DNA from: Planctomycetota bacterium
Lineage (GTDB): Bacteria > Planctomycetota > UBA8742 > UBA2392
Reading direction: 5' to 3'
Length of the DNA stretch: 64,000 nucleotides
Assembly: GCA_003576915.1 (NCBI GenBank)
Contig: QEVF01000005.1
Span: 1-64,000 of the forward strand
The notes beneath the pieces were generated by a model that was not told the DNA's origin, ran no database searches, and saw only the letters and a list, made by a program, of their open reading frames with translations. The translations under genes and the position numbers were made by a program. Positions 17,712 to 28,044 of this stretch are shown one piece after another (position 1 is the stretch's first letter; each line of letters opens with the position of its first letter).

Positions 17712-18791
17712 GTGGGCATTGAACTCAAGAAGCTGGTCATCGCCGCGGCGCCCGCCAAGGATGCGAAGGAAGGCAAGGACGGGCAGGCCGAGCACAAAGA
17801 GGAAGGGTTCAACCCGGTGGCGGAGCTGTATGACCGCGACTCGGTGTTCAAGACGCTGGACTTTGAGACGGGCGGAAAGATTTACCACGGCACGGCCTTC
17901 GTGGACTCGTGGAACGGCGCGACGCCCCCGTTCCTGCATCTGTCGCAGCACGTGTTCCAGATTTTCTGGGCCACGCTGATCGTGCTGATCATCGGCCTGT
18001 ATGTCACGCTGCTGCGCAACTCCCGTGTTCCGCGCGGCCTGCGCAATTTCATTGAGCCCATCGCGCTGTTCATGCGCAATGAAGTGGCGCGGCCCAACAT
18101 CCGCAACTATCACCCCCATCACGACCACGGCGACGGGCACCAGCACGGCGATCAGGGTCACGGGCATGAGCACAAGCATGATGCCCACGCCCAGGAACAC
18201 AAACACGACGACCACGGCCACGCGAAGGAAGGCGCGAAGGAAGACGAGCACGCCACGGCCGACAAGTTCGCTCCGTATCTGCTGGCGACCTTTCTGTTCA
18301 TCGCGACGATCAACCTTCTGGGCCTGATACCAGGCGCCACGACGCCCACGAGCGCCTGGAGTTCGACGGTGGGCTTTGCGGCCATTACGCTGACGACCTA
18401 TGTGGTGGGGGCAATCGTGTTGCAGGGGCCCAAGGCCTGGTTGATGAACCTGGTGCCCTACCAGTTCTCGACCAAGCCCCTGGACCTGGCCATCTGGTTT
18501 CTCCTGTTCGGCATTGAGTTGGTGGGCCTGGTGACCAAGCCCTTTGCCCTCACCGTGCGCCTGTTCGCGAACATGACGGCGGGGCACTGCGTGATCCTGA
18601 GCCTGCTGTTCATCAATCAGCTCGTGGCGACGCTGGCGGGCGGCTACTGGCCCCTGGCTTCGGGCGTGCCCACGGTGCTGATGAGCGTTGCGATTTACGC
18701 CCTGGAGATCTTCGTGTCGATTCTTCAGGCGTACATTTTCACCTATCTTTCGGCGATCTTTATCGGCGGATACCTGGCACCGGAACATTGA
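17712..18791 (+). CDS. atpB: F0F1 ATP synthase subunit a
   Basis: This subunit forms the proton channel next to the c-ring. The 359-residue frame from GTG 17712 (GAGAGG upstream) contains the expected membrane helices and the essential Arg in VRLFANMTAGH. An odd feature is a histidine-rich loop at residues 134-170, with 15 His in 37 residues, between the first and second core helices, on the side expected to be cytoplasmic. Similar His-rich loops occur in some Bacteroidota and other phyla, so it may be a family trait, but its role is unknown. An in-frame upstream extension is possible but less likely. Confidence 0.9.
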   Translation: MGIELKKLVIAAAPAKDAKEGKDGQAEHKEEGFNPVAELYDRDSVFKTLDFETGGKIYHGTAFVDSWNGATPPFLHLSQHVFQIFWATLIVLIIGLYVTLLRNSRVPRGLRNFIEPIALFMRNEVARPNIRNYHPHHDHGDGHQHGDQGHGHEHKHDAHAQEHKHDDHGHAKEGAKEDEHATADKFAPYLLATFLFIATINLLGLIPGATTPTSAWSSTVGFAAITLTTYVVGAIVLQGPKAWLMNLVPYQFSTKPLDLAIWFLLFGIELVGLVTKPFALTVRLFANMTAGHCVILSLLFINQLVATLAGGYWPLASGVPTVLMSVAIYALEIFVSILQAYIFTYLSAIFIGGYLAPEH

Positions 18792-18921
18792 CCTGCGTGC
18801 GCAAGCCGCTTGCGGCTTGCGAAGCGCCGCCTCGCCAAAGTCGGCGGGGCCAAGCCGAAAGTGGCGCTTACCGGCAGGGGGCGGGTGGAAGTCGAAGGCA
18901 ACAAGGAAAAGGGAAGAGACA

Positions 18922-19197
18922 ATGGACATTGGAAACTTCGGCCTCGCCTATCTCGGCGCCGGCCTGGGTGCGGGCTTTGCTGCTTTCGCGGCCGGCTTCG
19001 GCATCGGCAAGATCTCGGCGGCTGCCAACGAAGCCATGGCGCGCCAGCCTGAGGCCGCCAAGGACATCCGCGGCTCAACGATCGTCACCTCAGCCTTCAT
19101 CGAAGGCGCGGCGCTGTTCGGCGTGGTGGTCTGCCTGCTGATCCCGATCTTCGCGGGCTCGCTGGTGGAAGCCGCCAAGGCCGCGGCCGGCAAGTAG
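18922..19197 (+). CDS. atpE: F0F1 ATP synthase subunit c
   Basis: This 91-residue two-helix subunit has the polar-loop motif ARQPE (40-44) and the ion-carrying Glu61 in FIEGAALFG. The residue after Glu is Gly and the helix-1 position that is Gln in sodium-dependent rings is Ile, so proton coupling is predicted. The start ATG follows a GGGAAGAG site. The gene lies in the order a-c-b of bacterial atp operons. Confidence 0.95.
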   Translation: MDIGNFGLAYLGAGLGAGFAAFAAGFGIGKISAAANEAMARQPEAAKDIRGSTIVTSAFIEGAALFGVVVCLLIPIFAGSLVEAAKAAAGK

Positions 19198-19275
19198 TCG
19201 GGTGGGGTCGGGGGCGCGCCAGCGCGCCCCCGACTTGCCCAACCGCAATTCGAGTCATCGAGTCAAGGAAAAGAC

Positions 19276-19869
19276 ATGCGCGTTTTGAAGCTCATCGCTT
19301 TGGCCCTGCCGGCCCTGCTTGCAGCGCCTGCGTTTGCCGCGGGCGGCGTGAATCATGACCAGCACGGCGGCGCCGGCGTGCTGCAGTTCCTGCCCAATGT
19401 GCTGTTCTGGGAGTACGTCGCGTTCGGCATCATCCTCGTGGTGCTGGGCGGCTTCGTGTTTCCCAAGCTGTTCAAGCAGCTCGATGCGCGCCAGAAGGGC
19501 ATCCAGGACGCGCTGGACAAGGCCGACCAGGTGCGGGCCGAAGCCGAAGTGCTGCTCAAGAAGCACGAAGACCTCATGCGCCGTGCCAACGACGACGCCA
19601 AGAAGATCACCGATGAAGCCGTGGCCGCGGGCAAACAGGCGCGCGAGAAGATCGAACAGGCCGGACAGCAGGCCGCCCTGGAACTCAAGCAGCGCGCCGA
19701 GCGCGAAGTTGAACTCATGGCGCGCAAGGCCGAAGCCGAGCTGCGCGAGCGTGCCGTGGAGCTGGCGCTGCTGGCCGCGGGCAAGGTTCTCGAGCGTTCC
19801 GTCTCCGCGGACGACCAGCGGCGCCTGGCGCGCGAAGTGGTGGACAAAGCGGCGGCCATGCGCAACTAG
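19276..19869 (+). CDS. atpF: F0F1 ATP synthase subunit b
   Basis: This 197-residue subunit forms the peripheral stalk. An N-terminal hydrophobic leader with AFAA at residues 19-22 resembles a signal peptide. It is followed by a His/Gly-rich segment, one membrane helix (about 43-62), and a long charged coiled coil to the C-terminus. A second hydrophobic N-terminal segment is known in b subunits of some phyla. ATG 19276 follows an AAGGAAAAG site. Confidence 0.92.
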   Translation: MRVLKLIALALPALLAAPAFAAGGVNHDQHGGAGVLQFLPNVLFWEYVAFGIILVVLGGFVFPKLFKQLDARQKGIQDALDKADQVRAEAEVLLKKHEDLMRRANDDAKKITDEAVAAGKQAREKIEQAGQQAALELKQRAEREVELMARKAEAELRERAVELALLAAGKVLERSVSADDQRRLAREVVDKAAAMRN

Positions 19870-19932
19870 CAGGCCGATGGGCCGGTCCGGCCGTCAGCCC
19901 GCACCGGAGACAGGGACCACGAGACAGGATTT

Positions 19933-20475
19933 ATGGCTACCAACGTTTCAGAACCCGTCGCACGTATGTACGCCCTGGCCCTGCTGGAGATCGGGCGCGA
20001 GCGCGGCATCGTCGGCAAGGTCCATGAAGGACTGATGCTTCTGGCTGATGCCTGGAAGGATTCCAGCTTCAAGGACTTCTTCACCAGCCCGCGGCTGAAC
20101 AAGGATGACAAGGCCAAGGCCCTGACCCTGGCGCTCCAGGGCAAGGTGGCGCCGGAGTTCCTGAATTTCGTGCTGCTGCTGATCAAGAAGCGCCGCGAGG
20201 CGATCTTCGACAACATTGTGGGCGCCTTCGAGAAGTACCGCGACGAGGCCGAGAACCGCGTCCACGCCTACGTGCAGGCGGGTTCACCCTTCAACGAGGC
20301 GGAAAAGGAAGCCCTCAAGCAGAGCCTGCGCCAGGCTTCGGGGGGCAAGGACGTTGTGCTTCACTACGAAGACCAGCCCGAGCTTCTGGGCGGGGCGCGC
20401 GTGCGCCTGGGAGACCTGGTGGTGGATACCACTCTCAAGCGGCGCCTGAGTGTGCTGGCGCGCAAGCTGGCGTAG
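19933..20475 (+). CDS. atpH: F0F1 ATP synthase subunit delta
   Basis: This 180-residue soluble subunit joins the peripheral stalk to the alpha/beta hexamer. It shows an N-terminal helical bundle (ARMYALALLEIGRE start) and the conserved C-terminal GARVRLGDLVVDTTLKRRL segment. The length is normal, and its position after atpF fits the usual order. Confidence 0.93.
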   Translation: MATNVSEPVARMYALALLEIGRERGIVGKVHEGLMLLADAWKDSSFKDFFTSPRLNKDDKAKALTLALQGKVAPEFLNFVLLLIKKRREAIFDNIVGAFEKYRDEAENRVHAYVQAGSPFNEAEKEALKQSLRQASGGKDVVLHYEDQPELLGGARVRLGDLVVDTTLKRRLSVLARKLA

Positions 20476-20492
20476 GAACCCCGGGGTTAGCC

Positions 20493-20909
20493 ATGGCCAG
20501 GATCACTTTGCTCTGCTTTCTGCTGCTCGCGCTCACGGGCGCGGGCTGCAGCAAGCCCGCGCAGGCGCCCAAGCAGAACACCCCCGCCAACAAGGCGGCC
20601 CCCGCTCCGGCCAGGAAGAGCTACCGCGCTGACTATGACCGCGACATGCCTCTGGCCTTCAAGGCCCACGATGCCTGGGAGGCCAGCAAGTCCGACGCGG
20701 ACTACATCGAGTGGACCGTGAAGATGCATGCCGCGCTGAAGTGGGTGAACCTGCACCGCAAGGAAAACGGCGACGGCAGCGTGGGAAGCTGGCCGCGCCT
20801 GCAGGAACTCAAGGAGTTGCGCAGCGGCTACTGGAAGAATGCCAAGGGCCCCATGAACGATCCGGCCGTGAAGGCGGCCATCGATGACTGGGGCAAGTCA
20901 GGAAACTAG
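20493..20909 (+). CDS. Small lipoprotein inserted in the atp operon
   Basis: This 138-residue protein has a hydrophobic leader ending in GAGC (Cys19), so it is a probable lipoprotein. An Ala/Pro/Lys-rich linker leads to a compact charged domain with several Trp and Tyr. I do not recognise the family. It starts 18 bases after atpH and ends 53 bases before atpA with no terminator between, so it should be co-transcribed with them. A role in ATP synthase assembly or envelope anchoring is conceivable but unproven. Confidence 0.7.
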   Translation: MARITLLCFLLLALTGAGCSKPAQAPKQNTPANKAAPAPARKSYRADYDRDMPLAFKAHDAWEASKSDADYIEWTVKMHAALKWVNLHRKENGDGSVGSWPRLQELKELRSGYWKNAKGPMNDPAVKAAIDDWGKSGN

Positions 20910-20962
20910 ATTCTGAACGATTGCCCAGAAGGCCGCATGGCGGCTGAACACGAGAGAGAAAC

Positions 20963-22639
<1,677 letters not shown>

Positions 22640-22664
22640 CTCAAGGTGGCGTATCAGTTCCAGC

Positions 22665-22694
22665 ATCGCGCCGGCCTTGGCCGGCGCGATTTTC
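22665..22694 (+). terminator. Strong intrinsic terminator after atpA
   Basis: A perfect 12-base-pair stem (ATCGCGCCGGCC with GGCCGGCGCGAT) encloses TT at its tip and is followed by TTTC. It marks the end of the atp transcript and shows that the operon really stops at atpA. Confidence 0.8.
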
Positions 22695-22705
22695 TGAGGT
22701 GACCT

Positions 22706-23086
22706 ATGGCCACACTCAAGGCCGCCATTCCCATCCTGCCCGCCGACGACATGCCCAGAGCGCTGGAGTTCTACACAGCGAGGCTTGGCTTCAAGGAACG
22801 CTTCCGCGACGACAGCCAGGCGCCCAGGTACGTCGGCATCGAACGCGACGGAATCATGCTGCATCTGGTCGAGGTCACGCCGGCACCGACGGCCAGGCTC
22901 GTGGCAAGCCAGACCATGTGCCGCTTCCTCGTGGACGACGTTGACGCGCTCTACGCCGAGTTCAGCAGACACGCAGGCGTCATCCACCCCAACGGGAAGC
23001 TTGCCCCCAAACCCTGGGGCACGCGCGAGTTCGGCGTGCTCGACCCCGCGGGCGTCTGCCTCACGTTTTTCGTCGTCAATTCCTGA
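22706..23086 (+). CDS. VOC-family (glyoxalase/bleomycin-resistance-like) protein
   Basis: This 126-residue protein has the two-module VOC fold. Its start LPADDMPRALEFYTARLGF and its end FGVLDPAGVCLTFF are typical. VOC proteins may be metal-dependent enzymes or ligand-binding resistance proteins; here the candidate metal ligands are incomplete, with His near residue 55 and few clear partners, so a binding role is possible. A GAGGTGA site precedes the ATG. Confidence 0.75.
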   Translation: MATLKAAIPILPADDMPRALEFYTARLGFKERFRDDSQAPRYVGIERDGIMLHLVEVTPAPTARLVASQTMCRFLVDDVDALYAEFSRHAGVIHPNGKLAPKPWGTREFGVLDPAGVCLTFFVVNS

Positions 23087-23136
23087 GGCCAAGCCCCCCG
23101 TGACCTTGCTAACCTTTCGCGGGCAAAGGGGGAGCC

Positions 23137-23592
23137 ATGGACGACCAGCGCGAATTGCTGCGCCACTTCGTATCCGCGCTCAGTTATCGCCTCAGGCGCG
23201 CGGCTTCCGGCGCGCCGGACAGCTTCGGCGAGTTCAAGCAGGGCGACGCGCGCACGCCCACGGAGATCCTGCATCACATCAACGACCTGCTGCGTTTTGC
23301 CAACGGCCGCTTCCGCGCCCAGGCAACGCAGATGATTGCCAGGGGCAAGTGGGCCGATGAACTGAAGATTTTCGGGCTGCAGGCCTCCGACCTGGACCAC
23401 GCGCTGCTGGAGTTGCCGCTCAAGGGCGTGGTCAACGGGCGGCCCATGACGATCGAGCAGTTGCTCCAGGGTCCCCTGTGTGATGCCATGACCCATGTGG
23501 GGCAGATCGCGCTTCTGCGCCGGCTGGCGGGCTCGCCCGTGGCGGCCGAGAACTACGTTCGAGCGGACATCCGGGCCGGGCGCCTGGATTGA
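23137..23592 (+). CDS. DinB/YfiT-like four-helix-bundle protein
   Basis: This 151-residue protein has a helical pattern with conserved His positions in EILHHINDLL and DAMTHVGQIALLRRLAG, as in the DinB superfamily of metal-binding four-helix bundles. Such proteins often act as thiol-transferases or stress proteins, but the substrate is unknown. The ATG follows a GGGGGAG site and it may be co-transcribed with the VOC gene. Confidence 0.65.
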   Translation: MDDQRELLRHFVSALSYRLRRAASGAPDSFGEFKQGDARTPTEILHHINDLLRFANGRFRAQATQMIARGKWADELKIFGLQASDLDHALLELPLKGVVNGRPMTIEQLLQGPLCDAMTHVGQIALLRRLAGSPVAAENYVRADIRAGRLD

Positions 23593-23931
23593 ACGTCAGG
23601 CAGATCATGGTCCTGGCAGCGGGTTGCCGCTTTTCTGTCACCGGCAGTCCATGTCGTTCGACGCGGGCCTATATGGATTGCGGCGTGGGGCAAAGCCGCT
23701 ACAATGGCTCCCCATGGCAAGGCTTGGACCCACTCCACAATGGAGTCTGTGCGCGGGGGGCACGCACGTGCTCCTTTCGGGCTTTGGCTGAGTCCTTTAA
23801 TCGCTGCCGGTCGGTGGCTTGAGTGGTCGTGCGTCTTCCGCCCTCATCCCGACATCGTTTCTCACTAACTCAGAATTGGGGCTTTCGCGGCCAGGCGATT
23901 TGTCGCCTGCCCGCCTTTCAGGATTCCTTCC
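23593..23931 (+). promoter_or_regulatory. Structured leader region of the ABC importer operon
   Basis: This 339-base gap has no gene. It contains a GGGGCAC-GCAC-GTGCTCC hairpin at 23757-23774 and an ACTCCA-CAA-TGGAGT hairpin around 23731-23745. A CAGGCGA-TTTG-TCGCCTG hairpin lies at 23892-23909, just before the AGGA ribosome site at 23920. The run of hairpins suggests RNA-based control of the binding-protein gene. I could not match it to a known riboswitch class. Confidence 0.4.
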
Positions 23932-24897
23932 ATGCTGAATCGTTCCTTTCTCGCTTTGAAACTGTTCTGTGCCATGGCCGCCCTGGCTGCGGTCGCCGTT
24001 CACCCCGTCAGCGCTTCAGAGGCCAGGCCGGCCTTGAGCAAGCCCCTCGACCAGCGCATCGCCGACGGTGACATCAAGGAACTGCGGATCTCCGCGATTC
24101 CTGACTCCGACGCCAAGACCATCGAGGAAAAGTGCAACCTTGTGTGCGAGATGCTTGCCAAGGTCCTGGGCATTCCCGTCAAGTTCATGCCTCAGCAGAA
24201 CTACGCGGCCTGCGTCACGGGGCTGGCCACCGACCAGCTTGACCTCGTGTGGTTTGGCGGCGTGACGGGCGTGCAGGCGGACCAGAAGATGGGCGACAAG
24301 TGCGTGTTTGTGGCCTGCCGTGAATCCGACAAGCAGTACAAGAGCTACTTCATCGCCAACAAGGAGGCCAAGATCGGCCCCGTGAAGGACCTCAAGGAAC
24401 TCGCGGCCAAGGCCGAGGGCATGAAGTTCACCTTCGGTTCCAAGAGCAGCACCTCGGGTCACGTCATGCCTCGCCATTTCTTCCAGGACCAGACGGGCGA
24501 AAAGCCCGAAGACGTCTTCGGCAAGGACAATGTGGCCTATTCCGGCAGCCACGACGCGACGCTGCGCAACGTGGCGGCGGGCACAGCTCAGGTCGGCGCC
24601 CTGAACTTCAAGAACTGGGACAACGCCAAGGATGAGCTGGCCAAGGCCAAGGACAAGTGCGAGCTCATTTACACCACGCCTTTCTACGTCGATTACATGT
24701 GGGCCGCGCGCACCGGCGTGGGTGAGGCCAACATCAAGAAGATCAGGGACGCCTTCCTCGCCCTGGATCACACGAAAGAGGCGGACAACAAGATTCTCGC
24801 CGCCTGGGGGGCCAAGGGCAGCAAGTTCGTGGCCTGCGAGAAAAAGGAATGGGACGGCATCCGCAAAGTGTTGGAGTCCGGTGTGGACGTGGGTTGA
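23932..24897 (+). CDS. PhnD-family periplasmic substrate-binding protein (phosphonate/phosphite/selenate type)
   Basis: This 321-residue protein has a signal peptide (residues 1 to about 28) and a type-2 periplasmic binding fold. Family motifs include LVWFGGVTGVQA, KSYFIANKEAK, FTFGSKSSTSGHVMPRHFF and SGSHDATLRNVAAGTAQVGA. The family binds oxyanions such as phosphonates, phosphite or, by annotation of close relatives, selenate; the ligand cannot be fixed from sequence. It heads an importer operon with the ATPase and fused permease genes that follow. Confidence 0.85.
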   Translation: MLNRSFLALKLFCAMAALAAVAVHPVSASEARPALSKPLDQRIADGDIKELRISAIPDSDAKTIEEKCNLVCEMLAKVLGIPVKFMPQQNYAACVTGLATDQLDLVWFGGVTGVQADQKMGDKCVFVACRESDKQYKSYFIANKEAKIGPVKDLKELAAKAEGMKFTFGSKSSTSGHVMPRHFFQDQTGEKPEDVFGKDNVAYSGSHDATLRNVAAGTAQVGALNFKNWDNAKDELAKAKDKCELIYTTPFYVDYMWAARTGVGEANIKKIRDAFLALDHTKEADNKILAAWGAKGSKFVACEKKEWDGIRKVLESGVDVG

Positions 24898-24913
24898 CCC
24901 GTGGGGAATCAGG

Positions 24914-24943
24914 CAGGCGGGGTGCGCGGCGCCCCGCCTGTTT
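24914..24943 (+). terminator. Attenuator-like hairpin between binding-protein and ATPase genes
   Basis: CAGGCGGGG (24914-24922) pairs perfectly with CCCCGCCTG (24932-24940), followed by TTT. Partial termination here would keep the binding protein more abundant than the ATPase and permease, as is common in importers. Its position also argues for the ATPase start at ATG 24949 rather than an upstream GTG. Confidence 0.6.
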
Positions 24944-24948
24944 CATCC

Positions 24949-25791
24949 ATGCTGACGCGAACCAAAACAGAGGCGGACCATCCTGTCGTCCCGTCGCCAC
25001 GGGCCGGGGCTGCCTTTGTGCTGGACCGTGTTTCGCTGAGCTATGGCCGCCATGAGGTGCTCAAGGACATCAGCCTGGACATTCCGCGCGGTCAGCAGGT
25101 GGCCGTGATCGGTCCTTCGGGCTCCGGCAAGACCACACTGTTTCGCCTGCTCTCAGGCTTCCTTATGCCCACGGCGGGCCGCATCCTGAGCCTGGGCCAG
25201 GACACGCGGGGACTGCGCGGCAGGCGCCTGCGCGCCCTGCGGCGCGACATCGGGGTCATTTACCAGAACGACAATCTCATCCCCAGCCTGCGCGTGGTCC
25301 ACAACGTGCTGATGGGCCGTCTGGGCCACTGGTGGTTTGGCCGCGCGCTGCTGAGCCTGTTCTGGCCCCAGCAGCTTCAGGCGGCGCGCGACGCCCTGCG
25401 CGAGGTCGAAATCGAGGACAAGCTCTGGGCCATGCCCGGCGAGCTTTCCGGCGGCCAGCAGCAGCGCGTGGCCATTGCCCGACTGCTGGTGCAGAACCCG
25501 GGGGTGGTGCTGGCCGATGAGCCCGTGAGCCAGCTCGACTTGCGCCTGGGGCGCGACGTGATCGAGCTGCTGACCCGCTTCACGCGGCAGCGGCATTCGA
25601 CGCTTCTGGTCAATCTGCACACGCTGGACCTGCTCCAGGGCAACTTCGAGCGCGTGATTGCCCTGCGCGAGGGCCGCGTGTTTTATGACGGCGCGCCGGC
25701 GGGCATCTCGCGCCCCATGCTGTCGGAACTCTACGGGGCGGAGTATCGCGCCCTGCACCTCGACCAGCTCGATCTCGGGGAGGCGCCGTGA
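24949..25791 (+). CDS. PhnC-type ABC transporter ATP-binding protein
   Basis: This 280-residue ATPase has Walker A GPSGSGKT (55-62), signature LSGGQQQRVAIARLL and Walker B VVLADEPVS. It belongs to the phosphonate-type importer ATPases and energises the permease encoded next. The start is ATG 24949, after the hairpin at 24914. It overlaps the permease gene by four bases (GTGA), which suggests tight translational coupling. Confidence 0.88.
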   Translation: MLTRTKTEADHPVVPSPRAGAAFVLDRVSLSYGRHEVLKDISLDIPRGQQVAVIGPSGSGKTTLFRLLSGFLMPTAGRILSLGQDTRGLRGRRLRALRRDIGVIYQNDNLIPSLRVVHNVLMGRLGHWWFGRALLSLFWPQQLQAARDALREVEIEDKLWAMPGELSGGQQQRVAIARLLVQNPGVVLADEPVSQLDLRLGRDVIELLTRFTRQRHSTLLVNLHTLDLLQGNFERVIALREGRVFYDGAPAGISRPMLSELYGAEYRALHLDQLDLGEAP

Positions 25792-27998
25792 GCCGCCCCT
25801 CGCCCGCTTCGGCCCGGTATGCCATACGCCGCCCGCTCTGGAGCTACCTGGCATGGGCCGGCGTGCTGCTGGCGCTCTACGTTGCCTTCTTTTCCGTCGA
25901 TCTTGATGAGGGCAGTCTCTGGACCTTCGACTCACGCGTCTGGGACCTCTCCAGTTTCACCGACCCCGCCAAGTTCGAGCGCGCCATGGAGCGCCTTGGA
26001 CTGTTTTGTGGCGCCTTTGCCAACCCGGACGCCAGCCCCGAATTCATCGGCCGCGCCTGGGAACTGGTCTGGCAGACGCTTTCCACAGCGCTGCTGGGCA
26101 CGGCCATCGGCGTCGTGCTGGGCTACCTGCTGGCGCTGGGCGCGGCGCGTTCAGTATGCGTCGGCGAAGAGCGGGGCCGGCGCTGGCTGCGCTGGTTTCC
26201 CCTGCGCAGCCCTTCGGCCCTGATCTGCTCCCTGTGCCGCGTCGTGCTCGATGTGCTGCGGGCCGTGCCGGACTTTGCCTGGGCGGTGATGCTGGTGCCG
26301 CTGCTGGGTATCGGACCCATGACGGGCATGATTGCCCTGGCCGTGTCCGTGACCGGTATCCTGGGCAAGATCTACAGCGAGATCTGGGACAGCATTGATC
26401 CCCAGAAGTACGAAAACGTCCGCGCCGCCGGCGGCTCGCGCTTTCACACGTTTGTCTACGGCATCCGCCCGCTGGCCTCGCGCAGTGTGCTGTCGTACAC
26501 GCTGATGCGCGCGGAGTGCGCCGTGCGCAACGCGGCCGTGATCGGCGCGGTGGGCGGCGGCGGCGTGGGGGCGGAGATCATGCTGCGGCTGGGCTATGAC
26601 GAGTACGACCGCGTGGCCACCATGGTCATTTTCACGCTGGCGCTCACCCTGGCCGTGGACCTTCTGGCCAACTTCATCCGCCGCCAGTTGCGCACGGACC
26701 CCAATCACCCGCGCGCGGCACGCCATCAGCCGCTGGCGGCGCAGATCGCGCGCAAGTGGGCGGCCGCGGGCACCGTGGCGGTCCTGGTGCTCTGGTCAGC
26801 GTGGTATCAGCTTCAGCCCCATCCGCTCACGGTGAACGAGCCGCAGTTGCAGCGCCTCACCGGCCTGTTCAAGGCCGAGGGCTGGGAGCGCATGTCGTAC
26901 TTCAAGGAGCTGCTCGAACCCGAGCTGGGCTGGACCATCGAGCGCGAAGGCGCGCTGGTGCAGACCCATTTCATGGGCCGTACCCAGGACTGGCCCTCGC
27001 GCGAGGAGGACGCCGCCAGGTTCCTTGATGGCATCCGGGGCAAGCGCCTCGTGCTCGGGCCGCCGGGCCGCGAGCCCGCCCATGAAGGTCCCCGCAGCTA
27101 CCTTGAAAGGCTGGCCGGACAGCCACTGGAGCAGGTGTTCAGCCAAGTCGTGATTTCTTCTGGCGACAAGGAAACCATTCTTTTGATCGCGCGCGGCGAG
27201 GCCGACATCGGCGCCATCGAGTGGGAGTCCTACGCGGACTCCCGCAAGTGGCCCGAAACCGCGCCCTACCGCAAGCGGCGCAACACGGCGGTCGACTTTG
27301 CGCATACCACCCCCTTCTACCGCGCCACGAAGGTCGAGCAGGGCTCCCTGCCCATCAGCCTCAAGAGCGCGACGATTCCCGTCGCCATGGCCATCGTCGG
27401 AACCCTTGCGGGAGTGCTGCTGGCCATGGGTCTGGCCTTCCTGCACTCTTTTGCCTTCCAGATCGAGCCCCACCACTTCACCGGCGAGTCTCCCTCGTGG
27501 GCGGCGCGGGCGCTGCGCTGGCTTTCGGTCGTGCTTTCGCGCTTTGTGGCGCTGGTGGCGCGCGGCATTCCCGAGGTCATGTGGGCGATGTTCTTTGTGG
27601 CATTTTTCGGCATGGGCGTGGTGGCCGGCGCCGCGGCCATGGCGCTTCACACGCTGGGGCTGCTGGCTCGGGTGTTCAGCGAGACGGTGGACAACATTCC
27701 CTATCGCCGCTTTGAGCAGTCCTTTGGCGGGTCCAGACTCGCCACGTTCAGCTATGCCGCGGTGCCCATGTCGTGGCGGGACTGGATCACCTACTCGTTC
27801 TTCCAGTTCGAGAGCAATGTGCGCGCCGGCGTGGTGCTGGGCATCATCGGCAGCGCCGGCCTGGGGTTCATCTTCGCGTTCAACTTCGAGCACTTCCATT
27901 ATCACAAGGCGGCCACCAATCTCGTGGTCATCATCGGGCTGACGGTGGTCATCGACCGGCTTTCGCGCCTGCTGAAAGTCAGCCGGGTCACGACCTGA
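25788..27998 (+). CDS. Fused double PhnE-type permease with embedded binding-protein-like segment
   Basis: This 736-residue protein fuses two PhnE-type permease modules. Module 1 covers about residues 20-300 and module 2 about 525-735; each has the inner-membrane helices and the TGILGKIYSE or LGLLARVFSE type loop. Between them a helix (about 324-340) leads to an exported segment, about 360-515, that resembles the C-terminal lobe of the PhnD protein encoded upstream. It shares GxPxExVF spacing, an SGDKETI-type motif, GEADIGAIEW and the pentapeptide TTPFY at 507-511. A binding lobe tethered inside the permease would be unusual for this family. The start is GTG. Confidence 0.8.
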   Translation: MSRPSPASARYAIRRPLWSYLAWAGVLLALYVAFFSVDLDEGSLWTFDSRVWDLSSFTDPAKFERAMERLGLFCGAFANPDASPEFIGRAWELVWQTLSTALLGTAIGVVLGYLLALGAARSVCVGEERGRRWLRWFPLRSPSALICSLCRVVLDVLRAVPDFAWAVMLVPLLGIGPMTGMIALAVSVTGILGKIYSEIWDSIDPQKYENVRAAGGSRFHTFVYGIRPLASRSVLSYTLMRAECAVRNAAVIGAVGGGGVGAEIMLRLGYDEYDRVATMVIFTLALTLAVDLLANFIRRQLRTDPNHPRAARHQPLAAQIARKWAAAGTVAVLVLWSAWYQLQPHPLTVNEPQLQRLTGLFKAEGWERMSYFKELLEPELGWTIEREGALVQTHFMGRTQDWPSREEDAARFLDGIRGKRLVLGPPGREPAHEGPRSYLERLAGQPLEQVFSQVVISSGDKETILLIARGEADIGAIEWESYADSRKWPETAPYRKRRNTAVDFAHTTPFYRATKVEQGSLPISLKSATIPVAMAIVGTLAGVLLAMGLAFLHSFAFQIEPHHFTGESPSWAARALRWLSVVLSRFVALVARGIPEVMWAMFFVAFFGMGVVAGAAAMALHTLGLLARVFSETVDNIPYRRFEQSFGGSRLATFSYAAVPMSWRDWITYSFFQFESNVRAGVVLGIIGSAGLGFIFAFNFEHFHYHKAATNLVVIIGLTVVIDRLSRLLKVSRVTT

Positions 27999-28044
27999 GC
28001 GTGCCGCCCTTGAGGATTCGCAGCGGCGGCTCTAAAACCGCATC

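Noticed and set aside
18922-19197. Sodium-dependent ATP synthase c-ring
   Set aside because: The residue after Glu61 is Gly, not Ser or Thr, and the helix-1 Gln of sodium rings is Ile here, so protons are more likely.
23593-23931. Known riboswitch in the importer leader
   Set aside because: I could not match conserved cores of cobalamin, TPP, SAM or similar classes, so it is left as unassigned structure.
24901-24948. GTG 24901 as start of the importer ATPase
   Set aside because: It would place the attenuator hairpin inside the coding region; ATG 24949 is better supported.
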